From: CSP1-5 sp964558395
GTDB lineage: Bacteria; Methylomirabilota; Methylomirabilia; Methylomirabilales; CSP1-5
DNA length: 64,000 nucleotides
Assembly (NCBI GenBank): GCA_964558395.1
Contig: CAZLDS010000012.1
Coordinates: forward strand, 6,736-70,735
Direction of reading: 5' to 3'
The position numbers were made by a program, and so were the translations under genes. Under the pieces are notes generated by a model, which had not been told where the DNA came from, searched no databases, and saw only the letters and a list, made by a program, of their open reading frames with translations. Shown here piece after piece: positions 18,084 through 26,119 of the stretch. Numbering within the stretch: the stretch's first letter is position 1; every line of letters starts with the position of its first letter.

Positions 18084-19061
18084 TTATCCCCTCGACTCCT
18101 CTGCCTGAAGATATGCTACGTAGGCCTGCACACCCTCCTCAAGCGGGCGGAAAGGTCGGGTGAATCCGCTGCGCCGGAGTTTCTCGACCTTGGCCTGGGT
18201 GAAGTACTGATAGCGTTCCCGCAGGTCCTCGGGCATGGCGATGTACTCAATGTCTGGTTCCCTCCCCAGCGCCGCGAAGACAGCCTGACCGAGATCGGCG
18301 AAGGTCCGAGCCTGACCCGTTCCCACGTTGTACATTCCGTTCGGCGCCTTTCCTGAGACGGGGGTCTGCAGCAGATGCAGCGTCGCCTCGACGGCGTCGT
18401 TCACATACACGAAATCACGCTGCTGCCCACCATCGGCGTAGCCGTCCTTGTGAGACTTAAAAAGCTTAACCTTACCAGTCTCCCGGATTTGGTGGTAGGC
18501 GTGGAACACCACGGAGGCCATGCGGCCCTTGTGGGCTTCGTGCGGCCCGTACACGTTGAAGTATTTTAGGCCAGCCCAGCGCGGCGGTGTGTCAGTTTGT
18601 TGTAGCGCCCAACAATCGAAAAGCTGCTTCGACTTGCCGTACAGGTTGAGGGGTATGAGGGCGCACGGATCGGCTTCATCGTCGTATCCTCGAGACCCGT
18701 CGCCGTAAGTCGCGGCGCTCGACGCGTAGACAAGGGGCTTCCCCGCGCGGGTACACCACTGCCATAGCATCCGTGTATAGTCGGTGTTCAGGGCCATCAC
18801 GGTGGCCCGGTCGCTCACGGTCGTATCGGTGCACGCGCCTTCGTGGATAATCACCTCCACGCCTCTACCCTCGTCAGCGAGCCACCGACCGAGATCATCC
18901 TTATCCAAACGAGCATGGATCTGCAATGTGTCCAGGTACGGGCGAGCCTTGGGCGCATCGCGGAAGGAATCGACCGCGACGATGTCCGAGCGGCCACGCG
19001 CATTGAGGGTCGCAACAACGTTGGAACCGATGAAGCCGGCGGCACCCGTGACGACAATCAT
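18084..19061 (-). CDS. hldD: ADP-L-glycero-D-manno-heptose 6-epimerase
   Basis: HldD epimerises ADP-heptose for the inner core of lipopolysaccharide. The 325-residue SDR has the Rossmann motif MIVVTGAAGFIGSN, then HEGACTDTT and LVYASSAATYGDG. The catalytic YGKSK follows PLNLYGKSKQLFD, and KYFNVYGPHEAHKG with the substrate segment GQQRDFVYVNDAVEA completes the family set. These are HldD hallmarks and distinguish it from UDP-sugar epimerases. It is a single gene, convergent with the START gene 18 bases away and divergent from ccr. A good sigma-70 promoter lies just upstream. Its presence implies a heptose-containing LPS. Confidence 0.93.
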   Translation of the reverse strand: MIVVTGAAGFIGSNVVATLNARGRSDIVAVDSFRDAPKARPYLDTLQIHARLDKDDLGRWLADEGRGVEVIIHEGACTDTTVSDRATVMALNTDYTRMLWQWCTRAGKPLVYASSAATYGDGSRGYDDEADPCALIPLNLYGKSKQLFDCWALQQTDTPPRWAGLKYFNVYGPHEAHKGRMASVVFHAYHQIRETGKVKLFKSHKDGYADGGQQRDFVYVNDAVEATLHLLQTPVSGKAPNGMYNVGTGQARTFADLGQAVFAALGREPDIEYIAMPEDLRERYQYFTQAKVEKLRRSGFTRPFRPLEEGVQAYVAYLQAEESRG

Positions 19062-19096
19062 TTAGCGCAGACTCCGTCAACGATCGGATTAGGGGG

Positions 19097-19126
19097 AATG
19101 TACCAAAAAGACGCAATTTTAGTCAA
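19097..19126 (-). promoter_or_regulatory. Sigma-70-type promoter for hldD
   Basis: On the minus strand TTGACT (19126-19121) and TACATT (19102-19097) are separated by 18 bases. This places the transcription start about 30 bases before the hldD ATG, which is preceded by GGAG. Confidence 0.5.
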
Positions 19127-19284
19127 GATCCGGTCACACGATCCTCCGGCCGGGGCCCTTGCAATCCGACACCCCGTATGGTAGCCTTGCAGCCTCTTTG
19201 CCCGGCCGGGGTCGAGATGTCGTCCTGTAGTGACGCGTATGTCCGATCGCGAGGAGTCATGCTCAATTCATGGGAGGTCGCGTC

Positions 19285-20535
19285 ATGGCTGAGAAGGACC
19301 TATACGCTGTCGGAGAAATTCCCCCCCTAGGATTTGTCCCCAAGAAAATGCATGCATACGTGATCCATCCGGAGCTTCATGGCCCCCCGTTACAAGCCAT
19401 GAAGCCCGAAATCATCGACGTCCCCGACATCCGTCCCGACGAAGTCTTGGTCCATGTAATGAGCGCAGGGGTCAACTACAACGGGGTCTGGGCGTCCCTG
19501 GGGAAGCCGGCCTCGCCGATGAAGTTTCACAAACAGCCATTTCATATTGCAGGCAGTGATGCGGCCGGCGTGATTTGGAAGCTGGGCAGCGCCGTGAACA
19601 GTGCCGCATACCCCTGGAAGGTTGGGGACGAGGTTGTCGTCCACTGCGGCGTGACCTGTGGCCAATGCCACAACTGTAACGGGGGCGACCCCATGCTCTG
19701 CCGCGAGCAAAAGATCTGGGGGTACGAAACACCCTACGGGTCTTTTGCCCAATTTACCAAGGTCCAGGTCCAACAGGTAGTCCCCAAACCCTCCAATCTG
19801 ACATGGGAAGAGTCTGGCTGCTACATGTTGGTCCTCGCCACGGCCTGGCGGATGCTGTACGGTCATCCCCCCCACACCCTACAGCCCGGCATGAATGTCC
19901 TGGTGTGGGGCGGGTCCGGCGGCTTGGGGGCCATGGCCATTCAAATCTGTCGCGCCGCAGGAGCCAATGCCGTTGCGGTCGTCTCGAGTGACGAGCGCGG
20001 GAAATGGTGTCTTGATTACGGCGCCAAGGGATACATCAATCGAAAAAACTTCAACTGTTGGGGACAGCTCCCCCCAGTATCTGATCAGGAAGCCTACGGT
20101 TCCTACCTAAAGGAACTGCGGAAGTTTGGTCAGGCCATCTGGGACATCACCGGCAAGGGGGTTGACCCTGATATTGTCTTTGAGCATCCGGGCGAGCAGA
20201 CGTTTCCGGTGAGCTGCTTCGTGGCGCGTCGCGGCGGCCTAGTAGTCTTCTGCGCGGGGACGACCGGGTTTAATCTGACCTTTGACGCCTCATACGTCTG
20301 GATGCGCCAGAAGCGTATTCAGGGGTCCCACTTTGCCACGATGTACCAAGCCGATACGGCCAATCATGCCGTGATGAACGGACGCATCAGGCCCGCCATG
20401 TCAACGGTGTTCGAATGGGAACGTATTCCCGAAGCCCACGATCTCATGATGAACAACCTTCATCCCTCGGGAAACATGGCCTTGATGGTGCAGGCGCCGA
20501 GGCGGGGCTTGAAGACGCTCGCGGAAATGAGTTAA
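19285..20535 (+). CDS. ccr: Crotonyl-CoA carboxylase/reductase
   Basis: Ccr reduces crotonyl-CoA with NADPH and fixes CO2 to give ethylmalonyl-CoA, the key step of the ethylmalonyl-CoA pathway. The 416-residue MDR protein follows the family closely: KDLYAVGEIPPLG at the N terminus, AGVNYNGVWASLG (with the Asn implicated in CO2 binding), IWGYETPYGSFAQFTKVQ, VLVWGGSGGLGAMAIQ for NADPH, DYGAKGYINRKNFNCWGQLP and IQGSHFATMYQA. An unusual cysteine-rich loop, HCGVTCGQCHNCNGGD, stands where well-studied Ccr enzymes have few cysteines. The start ATG 19285 has GGGAGG seven bases upstream; an earlier ATG at 19270 precedes that site. No other pathway gene is nearby. Confidence 0.88.
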   Translation: MAEKDLYAVGEIPPLGFVPKKMHAYVIHPELHGPPLQAMKPEIIDVPDIRPDEVLVHVMSAGVNYNGVWASLGKPASPMKFHKQPFHIAGSDAAGVIWKLGSAVNSAAYPWKVGDEVVVHCGVTCGQCHNCNGGDPMLCREQKIWGYETPYGSFAQFTKVQVQQVVPKPSNLTWEESGCYMLVLATAWRMLYGHPPHTLQPGMNVLVWGGSGGLGAMAIQICRAAGANAVAVVSSDERGKWCLDYGAKGYINRKNFNCWGQLPPVSDQEAYGSYLKELRKFGQAIWDITGKGVDPDIVFEHPGEQTFPVSCFVARRGGLVVFCAGTTGFNLTFDASYVWMRQKRIQGSHFATMYQADTANHAVMNGRIRPAMSTVFEWERIPEAHDLMMNNLHPSGNMALMVQAPRRGLKTLAEMS

Positions 20536-20595
20536 TTTCCACACGGCCGGCGGTCCTTGTCCCCCAAGGGCAAGGGGTTGACCTGAGGAGATGGG

Positions 20596-20927
20596 GTGAA
20601 GTTAGCCAGCATCGATGCAGTACGAGAGTATAAGGTCAACGGACCCAACACCGTGCCCATAGGGGGAGGCGGCCATCTGAACTGCCTCGCCTATTTCTTC
20701 AAGGCCGGCCAACGCCTTGGGCCTGCGCGCCATGTGACCGATACTCTGTTTTATATTGTTCGAGGCCGGGCCCGGATCCGTATTGCCAATCAGGAAGAGG
20801 ATGGTCGACCGGGGGACCTCTTCTTGGCGGGGGCCAGCAGGAAGTCTGGATCGAAAACTCCGGAAGGGACGAAATGATCCTCTTGGCGGTCTTGGCTACG
20901 CCCCGTCCGGGCCGCCAGGATCCCTGA
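20596..20927 (+). CDS. Small cupin-domain protein, frameshifted near 20830
   Basis: The frame begins at GTG 20596 with GAGGAG just upstream and encodes a single small beta-barrel cupin: FFKAGQRLGPARHVTDTLFYIVRGRARIRI, quoted here only for its order of strands, then RPGDLFLA. At the five-G run 20829-20833 the reading frame is lost and would end as a nonsense tail at 20877. One base added there restores GQQEVWIENSGRDEMILLAV, the normal end of such cupins, with a stop at 20925-20927. The true product would be about 110 residues. Cupins of this size bind a metal or a small ligand; the function is unknown. It lies between ccr and the SDR of the sphingolipid-like set, all on the same strand. Confidence 0.7.
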
Positions 20928-21012
20928 TCGTTCCTGCTTGCCTTGGAAGGGGGCATGCCATAGAATTGGCAGACCTTTGGGGGTCTTGTCAGCGGGGGGA
21001 CACTGGGCAAGC

Positions 21013-21984
21013 GTGAAAGCCTTGGTCACGGGGGCGACCGGGTTCATCGGCAGCCACCTGGTGGACTGTCTCCTGTATCGGGGAGATGAAGTCAGCTGTC
21101 TCACCCGGAACCCAAGCCACCTCCGCTGGCTGAACGGGGCGAGAGTCAACGTCATCAGAGGAGATTGTGCGGACCCCGATCTCGGACGCCACATCGGTGA
21201 CGATTTTGACTGGGTCTTTCACCTGGCCGGTCTCACGAAGACCCTGCATCGGAGTGAGTTTTACAGGATCAACAGGGATGGAACGGCCAACTTGGCGACC
21301 CTCTTGGCCCAGATGAGGCGACCACCCCGGCTGATCTATCTGAGCAGTCTGGCGGCCGCCGGTCCCAGCAGGAACGGACATCCGCTACGGGAACCTGAAA
21401 CCCCTCAGCCCGTAAGCGACTACGGACGGAGCAAGCTGGAAGGGGAAAAAGCCCTGACGGGCCTCGGGGGAAGTATCCCCTGGCTCATTGTCCGGGCCCC
21501 GGTAATCTATGGTCCTCGGGACCGGGGCCTTTTGCCTTTCTTCAGGCTGGCCAAACGGGGCCTAGCGCTCCGTTTTAGCGGGATACGCGACCTTAGTCTC
21601 TGCTACGTCGACGACTTGGTACGAGGGCTGCAACTAGCGGCTGAACGAGGGAGGCCCGGGGAGATTTACTATGTTGCAGAGGAGGCTCCCCGGTCCTGGA
21701 AAGAGATCTTGGACGTCATTGCTGAGGCATTGGGGGTACGTCCACTGACCATCCCACTCCCCAGTGCCCTGCTCTGCGTCGTCGCCACAGTCTCGGAGGG
21801 GATCGCTCGCGTGGCGGGAACGCTACCTCTCCTCAGCCGAGACAAGACCCGCGAGATGCGCGAGCCTCACTGGGTCTGCGACCCGGCAAAGGCCGAACAA
21901 GACTTAGGTTTTGCCACCACCGTGCCCTTGCGCACCGGAGCGCAACGGGCGGTGGACTGGTATAAGACCTACGGTTGGTTGTAA
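21013..21984 (+). CDS. Extended SDR (NAD(P)-dependent epimerase/dehydratase), candidate ceramide reductase
   Basis: The 323-residue protein has the dinucleotide motif ALVTGATGFIGSHLVD, the LSSLAAAGPS strand and the catalytic YGRSKLEGEK. It then has VRAPVIYGPRDRGLLPFF and a divergent C-terminal half with the hydrophobic segment PSALLCVVATVSEGIARVAG. In Caulobacter an SDR of the NDUFA9-like type (CerR) works with serine palmitoyltransferase and a GNAT-like ceramide synthase. Here the next two genes encode just those two types, so a sphingolipid role is a reasonable inference. It is not proven by the sequence, because extended SDRs are very diverse. Start GTG 21013 begins the Rossmann strand directly; an ATG at 20938 would add an unrelated extension. 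Confidence 0.7.
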   Translation: MKALVTGATGFIGSHLVDCLLYRGDEVSCLTRNPSHLRWLNGARVNVIRGDCADPDLGRHIGDDFDWVFHLAGLTKTLHRSEFYRINRDGTANLATLLAQMRRPPRLIYLSSLAAAGPSRNGHPLREPETPQPVSDYGRSKLEGEKALTGLGGSIPWLIVRAPVIYGPRDRGLLPFFRLAKRGLALRFSGIRDLSLCYVDDLVRGLQLAAERGRPGEIYYVAEEAPRSWKEILDVIAEALGVRPLTIPLPSALLCVVATVSEGIARVAGTLPLLSRDKTREMREPHWVCDPAKAEQDLGFATTVPLRTGAQRAVDWYKTYGWL

Positions 21985-21994
21985 AGGAGGGGCG

Positions 21995-23173
21995 ATGGAC
22001 GTTTTCGATAAGTGTTCCCGGTACACGGATGCCAAGGAGGTCATGGCGGCTGGTATTTATCCATATTTCAAAGTGATCCAGTCGGCCCAAGACCCCGAGG
22101 TCATCGTGGACGGGCGACGTATGATCATGGTGGGATCCAATAGCTACCTCGGACTCACCTCCCATCCCCGAATCAAGGAGGCGGCGATCCGCGCCGTGGA
22201 ACAATACGGCACTGGGTGCGCCGGGTCGCGGTTTCTGAACGGAACCTTGGACCTCCACGACGAGGTGGAAGCCCGCCTGGCGAAGTTTAAGAAGAAAGAG
22301 GCCGCCCTGCTCTTTGCCGCCGGGTATCAGACCAACCTGGGCGTCATTTCTGCGCTGGTGGGCAAGGACGATGTGGCTATTATTGACCGCTGGAACCACG
22401 CCAGCATCATCGACGGGTGTCGTCTCGCCTTCGGTCAGACGCTCAAATATCGGCATAACGACATGGAGGACCTCGAGCGGATTCTGGCCTCCCAGCCCGA
22501 GAAGGGAAAGCTGATCATCGTGGATGGGGTCTTCAGCATGGAGGGAGATATCGTCAAGCTCCCCGAGATTGTCCGCCTCGCCCGGAAATATGGGGCGCGA
22601 ATCATGGTGGATGACGCCCATGCCACCGGCGTTCTCGGTAAGACCGGAGGAGGAACGGCGGAACACTTCGACCTTGAGGATGAAGTGGACATCATCATGG
22701 GGACGTGCAGCAAGGCCCTGGCCGCGGTCGGGGGCTTCATCGCCTCGAGCCGTGATGCGATCCACTACCTGAAACATACCGCCCGATCCATGATGTTTAG
22801 TGCGTCTCTCCCCCCACCTTGTGTGGCGACAATCGGGGCTGCCGTGGAAGTCATCGAGCAAGAGCCGGAGCGGCGGATGCAACTGTGGAAGAACGCCCAG
22901 CGCATCCGGGATGGTTTTCAGGAAATGGGATACGACACGGGGCTCAGCGAAACGCCCGTCATTCCCGTAGTGGTTGGCGGAGAGCTGCAGGCGTTCCAAA
23001 TGGGACAGGCACTGTATGAACTGGGGGTCTTCGCGAACGTGAGCGTGCGGTCCGCCGTCCCAGAGGGACGTGCCTTGATCCGGACGAGCTATATGGCCAC
23101 CCACACCGACGCCCACATCGAGGAGGTTCTGAAGGCGTTTCAAATTGCCGGGAGGAAACTCGGGGTGATCTGA
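21995..23173 (+). CDS. spt: Serine palmitoyltransferase-like alpha-oxoamine synthase
   Basis: This PLP enzyme joins an acyl thioester and an amino acid with loss of CO2. The 392-residue protein has AGIYPYF near the N terminus, YGTGCAGSRFLNGTLDLHDE, HNDMEDLE, VDGVFSMEGDIVKLPEIV, VDDAHATGVLG and the PLP lysine in GTCSKALAAVGG (Lys about 240). The combination AGIYPYF plus FLNGTLDLH plus ETPVIPV resembles Bacteroides-type serine palmitoyltransferases more than BioF or Kbl. No bio or threonine-catabolism gene adjoins it; bioB is 7 kb away and on its own. AAAGGAGGGG precedes ATG 21995. The SDR upstream is 10 bases away and the GNAT gene starts 2 bases after the stop. Confidence 0.82.
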   Translation: MDVFDKCSRYTDAKEVMAAGIYPYFKVIQSAQDPEVIVDGRRMIMVGSNSYLGLTSHPRIKEAAIRAVEQYGTGCAGSRFLNGTLDLHDEVEARLAKFKKKEAALLFAAGYQTNLGVISALVGKDDVAIIDRWNHASIIDGCRLAFGQTLKYRHNDMEDLERILASQPEKGKLIIVDGVFSMEGDIVKLPEIVRLARKYGARIMVDDAHATGVLGKTGGGTAEHFDLEDEVDIIMGTCSKALAAVGGFIASSRDAIHYLKHTARSMMFSASLPPPCVATIGAAVEVIEQEPERRMQLWKNAQRIRDGFQEMGYDTGLSETPVIPVVVGGELQAFQMGQALYELGVFANVSVRSAVPEGRALIRTSYMATHTDAHIEEVLKAFQIAGRKLGVI

Positions 23174-23175
23174 GC

Positions 23176-24279
23176 GTGGAGGTCTTCCCTGTCACCACCG
23201 ATCGCGATCTCCACACCTTCCTCCGCCTCCCGTGGCGCATCTATCAGGGTGATTCTCATTGGGTTCCCCCCCTCCTCTTTGAGCAGCGCCAACTCCTGAC
23301 CCGTCAACATCCCTTCTTCGACAAGGCTGAGATCCGCCTGTTTCTGGCCAGGGACGGCGGAGACATCGTTGGTCGGATGGCCGCAATTCTGGATGGACAC
23401 TTCCTCGAAACCCATCAAGAGCCGGTTGGCTTCTTTGGCTTCTTCGAATGCCTGGATGACGCTTCGATCGCCGAGGGGCTCTTCGGGGCGGTTCGAAACT
23501 TTCTCAGGGAAAAAGGAATGCGGGCCATGCGCGGGCCGGTCAATCCCTCGATGCATGCCCCCTGCGGGCTTTTGATTGAGGGCTTCGATTCTTCCCCTGT
23601 CTTCCTGATGTCCTATAACCCGCCCACGTACCAGCGTCTCCTGGAAGGCGCCGGGTGTGGGAAAGCGAGAGACCTCTTGGCCTACAGGCTCCGGATCTGG
23701 GACGAACCACACCCAAAGATCCTCCGGTCTGCCGAGGGGGCTCGACGCCGAGGCATTCAGGTCCGGCCAATCAATCTCAAGGAACTGGCGAGGGAAGTCC
23801 AAAGTATCCGTGAACTGTACAATACCGCCTGGGAGAGAAACTGGGGGTTCACCCCGATGACCGAAGCAGAAGCCCGGTGGATGGCCAAACATCTCAAGCC
23901 GCTGATCGTCCCCTCCCTGACGTTGATTGCCGAGGCGGAGGGATACCCCGTCGGGTTTCTCATGCTTCTGCCCGATTACAACCAGGCCCTGCGACATCTC
24001 AACGGTCGCCTGGGACCGCTAGGCCTGCTCAAGTTCCTCTGGTACCGACGCCGGATTCGGGATGTTCGCCTTCTCCTCTTGGGCATGCGCCCAGAGTACC
24101 GCGGCAAAGGCGTAGACTCGCTCCTCCACCTTACTGCGTGGCACGCCTTGAGAAAAGGCGACTTCATCCATGCAGAACTTTCTTGGATCCTGGAAGATAA
24201 CAGGATCGTCCGGCGGATGGCGGAGCAACTCAGAGGAACCGTGTACAAACGGTACCGGATCTACGAACTGCCCATCTGA
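23176..24279 (+). CDS. GNAT-fold N-acyltransferase, candidate bacterial ceramide synthase
   Basis: The 367-residue protein begins at GTG 23176, two bases after the stop of the oxoamine synthase gene. An N-terminal GNAT-like half has FLRLPWRIYQGDSHWVPPL, IVGRMAAILD and GFFGFFECLDD. The second half has LMSYNPPTYQRLLEGAGCGK, YNTAWERNWGFTPM and the acyl-CoA loop region LLLLGMRPEYRGKGVDSLL. Proteins of this layout are often adjacent to serine palmitoyltransferase genes. The Caulobacter ceramide synthase bCerS is, as I recall, an acyl-CoA N-acyltransferase of this broad class. N-acylation of a sphingoid base is therefore a sensible inference. A generic acetyltransferase cannot be excluded from the sequence. 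Confidence 0.65.
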   Translation: MEVFPVTTDRDLHTFLRLPWRIYQGDSHWVPPLLFEQRQLLTRQHPFFDKAEIRLFLARDGGDIVGRMAAILDGHFLETHQEPVGFFGFFECLDDASIAEGLFGAVRNFLREKGMRAMRGPVNPSMHAPCGLLIEGFDSSPVFLMSYNPPTYQRLLEGAGCGKARDLLAYRLRIWDEPHPKILRSAEGARRRGIQVRPINLKELAREVQSIRELYNTAWERNWGFTPMTEAEARWMAKHLKPLIVPSLTLIAEAEGYPVGFLMLLPDYNQALRHLNGRLGPLGLLKFLWYRRRIRDVRLLLLGMRPEYRGKGVDSLLHLTAWHALRKGDFIHAELSWILEDNRIVRRMAEQLRGTVYKRYRIYELPI

Positions 24280-24320
24280 TCGGATGACGAGATCCGTGAG
24301 CCGACGAGAGTGATAGCCGT

Positions 24321-25217
24321 CTAGCCCGGCACGGTCGTCGCCTGTCGGTCATCGCCAGACCGCAGCCAGAGAGACGTCACTATGTGCTCCACAGCCACGC
24401 AAAGGACGGCCAGTAGGACCCCCGCCACGACATCCACCACATAGTGATAGCGGAGGTACACGGTGGAGAAGATCAGGCCCAGTATCACAGGGAGGAACAC
24501 CCAGAAGAGGGGACGACTAAACTTCCACGCGTAAAAGAGGATCACGACGACCACGGCGGTGTGAGCGCTCGGAAAGGCATCCTGTTTAAATCGCTCCAGG
24601 TAATTGAGCGTGTCCCGGATGGCGTCCGCCGCGAAGACACCGTGAAGTTCGACTGTTTGGAGATGGGCTAATGTGAACCGGGGCCCAACCGCAGGAACGA
24701 GAAAATAGCCAACATAGGAAAGGAAAAAGCCGAGGACGATGGCGAACATCGTCCGGTCAAGCTCCACCGCCCTTTCCCTCCAATAGAGGACAAGCACCAG
24801 GATAACGGGAAAGAAGTAATACGACGCGTAAGCCCAGGTAAGAAGTTCCGTGAGCACGGGGTGGGCGAACTGCTCAAGCCAGACGGTGGGATGAACCCCC
24901 AGGAGGACCCGATCCAATCGGATGAGGAGGGCATCCTGATGGATTGGGCTCGTCAACGGCAACAGCTGGGAAAAGCTGTCAAAGACGACCGGAATAAAGA
25001 AGACAGGGTAGAGCGCGTGTAGTGTCTTTCCGATGCGGGTCCGCCCATTGAGCCAGCACACTAGGGTGAGCACGAGGATCAGGGCTCCGTATTTCAAGAC
25101 CATGCCCGGTCCGTGGGGGTTCATACCCACCACCAGGGCGGTCATCATCAAAACAAGGAGCGCGAGATACGTGATGAGATCGACCGGCTTCAGTCCCAAA
25201 TGACTCATCATGCCCAC
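24321..25217 (-). CDS. PAP2-family membrane phosphatase/phosphotransferase
   Basis: The 298-residue protein has about eight hydrophobic segments. It carries the PAP2 active-site motifs FPSAHTAVVVVILFYAW and STVYLRYHYVVDVVAG (SxH and RxxY-H-x3-D patterns). The early aromatic segment TWAYASYYFFPVILVLVLYW is typical of the PAP2_3 group that includes inositol-phosphorylceramide synthases (Aur1-like). It faces the ceramide-like gene set tail to tail, 41 bases apart, so it is not in the same transcript. Its possible job is dephosphorylating a lipid phosphate or transferring a head group to ceramide or diacylglycerol. The family is clear; the substrate is not. Confidence 0.75.
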   Translation of the reverse strand: MGMMSHLGLKPVDLITYLALLVLMMTALVVGMNPHGPGMVLKYGALILVLTLVCWLNGRTRIGKTLHALYPVFFIPVVFDSFSQLLPLTSPIHQDALLIRLDRVLLGVHPTVWLEQFAHPVLTELLTWAYASYYFFPVILVLVLYWRERAVELDRTMFAIVLGFFLSYVGYFLVPAVGPRFTLAHLQTVELHGVFAADAIRDTLNYLERFKQDAFPSAHTAVVVVILFYAWKFSRPLFWVFLPVILGLIFSTVYLRYHYVVDVVAGVLLAVLCVAVEHIVTSLWLRSGDDRQATTVPG

Positions 25218-25499
25218 ACCTTTCCATGAATGCTAAACCCAAGAAGTATAGTCGATCGGGTGTTTTTTTCAAGGGCAAAAACAGGCAAAGCCCGCGACCA
25301 GGGCCCCCTCCCCCCAAAGCCCCATCCCGCAAGGACTTGTGCGCGGCGGGCCCCCCGAATGGGACGCGAGACGGGCAGGGAGAAACGGGATGCCTGGCTC
25401 GGGCTTGAGGACTCGAAGGAAACAGTTGAGGTCCGGGGGTAAACGTGCTATGTGAATGAGGAGGCAGCTTGCAGGAGCGCGACCAACACGGAGGGTGCC

Positions 25500-26051
25500 A
25501 TGGCTAAGCCCGATGAAATCGAAGAGGAGTATGGAGACGAATATCTGACCGTGAGTAAGGAGCGGACCGAGCCGCGAATTACGGTCGATGAAGGGATCTT
25601 CCAACGGCCGATAAAAGACCTACACTATCATCCCCCCCTGTGCATGCAGCGAGGAAAGACGTTGTCCGAGGCAGTCGAACTCATGCAGCGCAACAGCGTG
25701 GGCGCAGTGATGATTCAGGATGGCGACGCGCTGGTGGGCATCTTCTCGGAGCGAGACATCCTGCGAAAGGTCTTGGGGAGCAACGTGGATCTGCGTCACG
25801 CAACGGTCCAGCAGTATATGACCCCCAATCCGGAGGTGACCACCCCTGACGACACCATCGGCCGCGCCATTTATCTCATGCACGGGGGAGGCTTCCGGCA
25901 TCTCCCCCTTGTGGATGGGCAGCATCGACCGGTAGGGATTGTCTCAGTCAAGGACATCCTGGAGTACATCTATGGCTTTTTCGCCCACGCCCTGTTGACC
26001 CGGCCCCCCAAGCCTCGCCGAGAATACACCCCCCGCGTCGAAGGCGGCTAG
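25500..26051 (+). CDS. Protein with paired CBS domains
   Basis: The 183-residue protein has an acidic N-terminal tail, then two CBS motifs: one around LSEAVELMQRNSVGAVMIQD, the other around TIGRAIYLMHGGGFRHLPLVD, each followed by a VGIxS turn (LVGIFSERDILRKV, PVGIVSVKDILEYI). A CBS pair forms a Bateman module that binds adenosine nucleotides or SAM and reports on energy state. No effector domain is attached. The start ATG 25500 has GGAGGG five bases away; an in-frame GTG at 25452 is possible. It is divergent from the PAP2 gene and convergent with the methyltransferase, so it is probably monocistronic. Confidence 0.85.
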   Translation: MAKPDEIEEEYGDEYLTVSKERTEPRITVDEGIFQRPIKDLHYHPPLCMQRGKTLSEAVELMQRNSVGAVMIQDGDALVGIFSERDILRKVLGSNVDLRHATVQQYMTPNPEVTTPDDTIGRAIYLMHGGGFRHLPLVDGQHRPVGIVSVKDILEYIYGFFAHALLTRPPKPRREYTPRVEGG

Positions 26052-26119
26052 TCCCGACAACTGCAGACCGTTGACCGACGACCGATGACCGTAAAGGCCA
26101 AACGGCTTTCGGTGGTCGG
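26052..26119. repeat. Short GACCG-rich inverted repeat between convergent genes
   Basis: The gap between the CBS gene and the methyltransferase holds several copies of a GACCG-type unit (ACCGTTGACCG, ACGACCGATGACCG). They are followed by the inverse form GGTGGTCGGTCATCG, so CGATGACCG can pair with CGGTCATCG. It could act as a bidirectional transcription end, or be a member of a dispersed small repeat family. Confidence 0.45.

Noticed and set aside
21833..23143. Minus-strand frame of 436 codons opposite the oxoamine synthase gene
   Set aside because: It is the codon shadow of spt; composition is biased and no motif is present.
22000..23173. PLP enzyme as BioF (biotin) or Kbl (threonine catabolism)
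   Set aside because: No bio or tdh gene adjoins it, and blocks such as AGIYPYF and FLNGTLDLH fit serine palmitoyltransferase better; not fully excluded.
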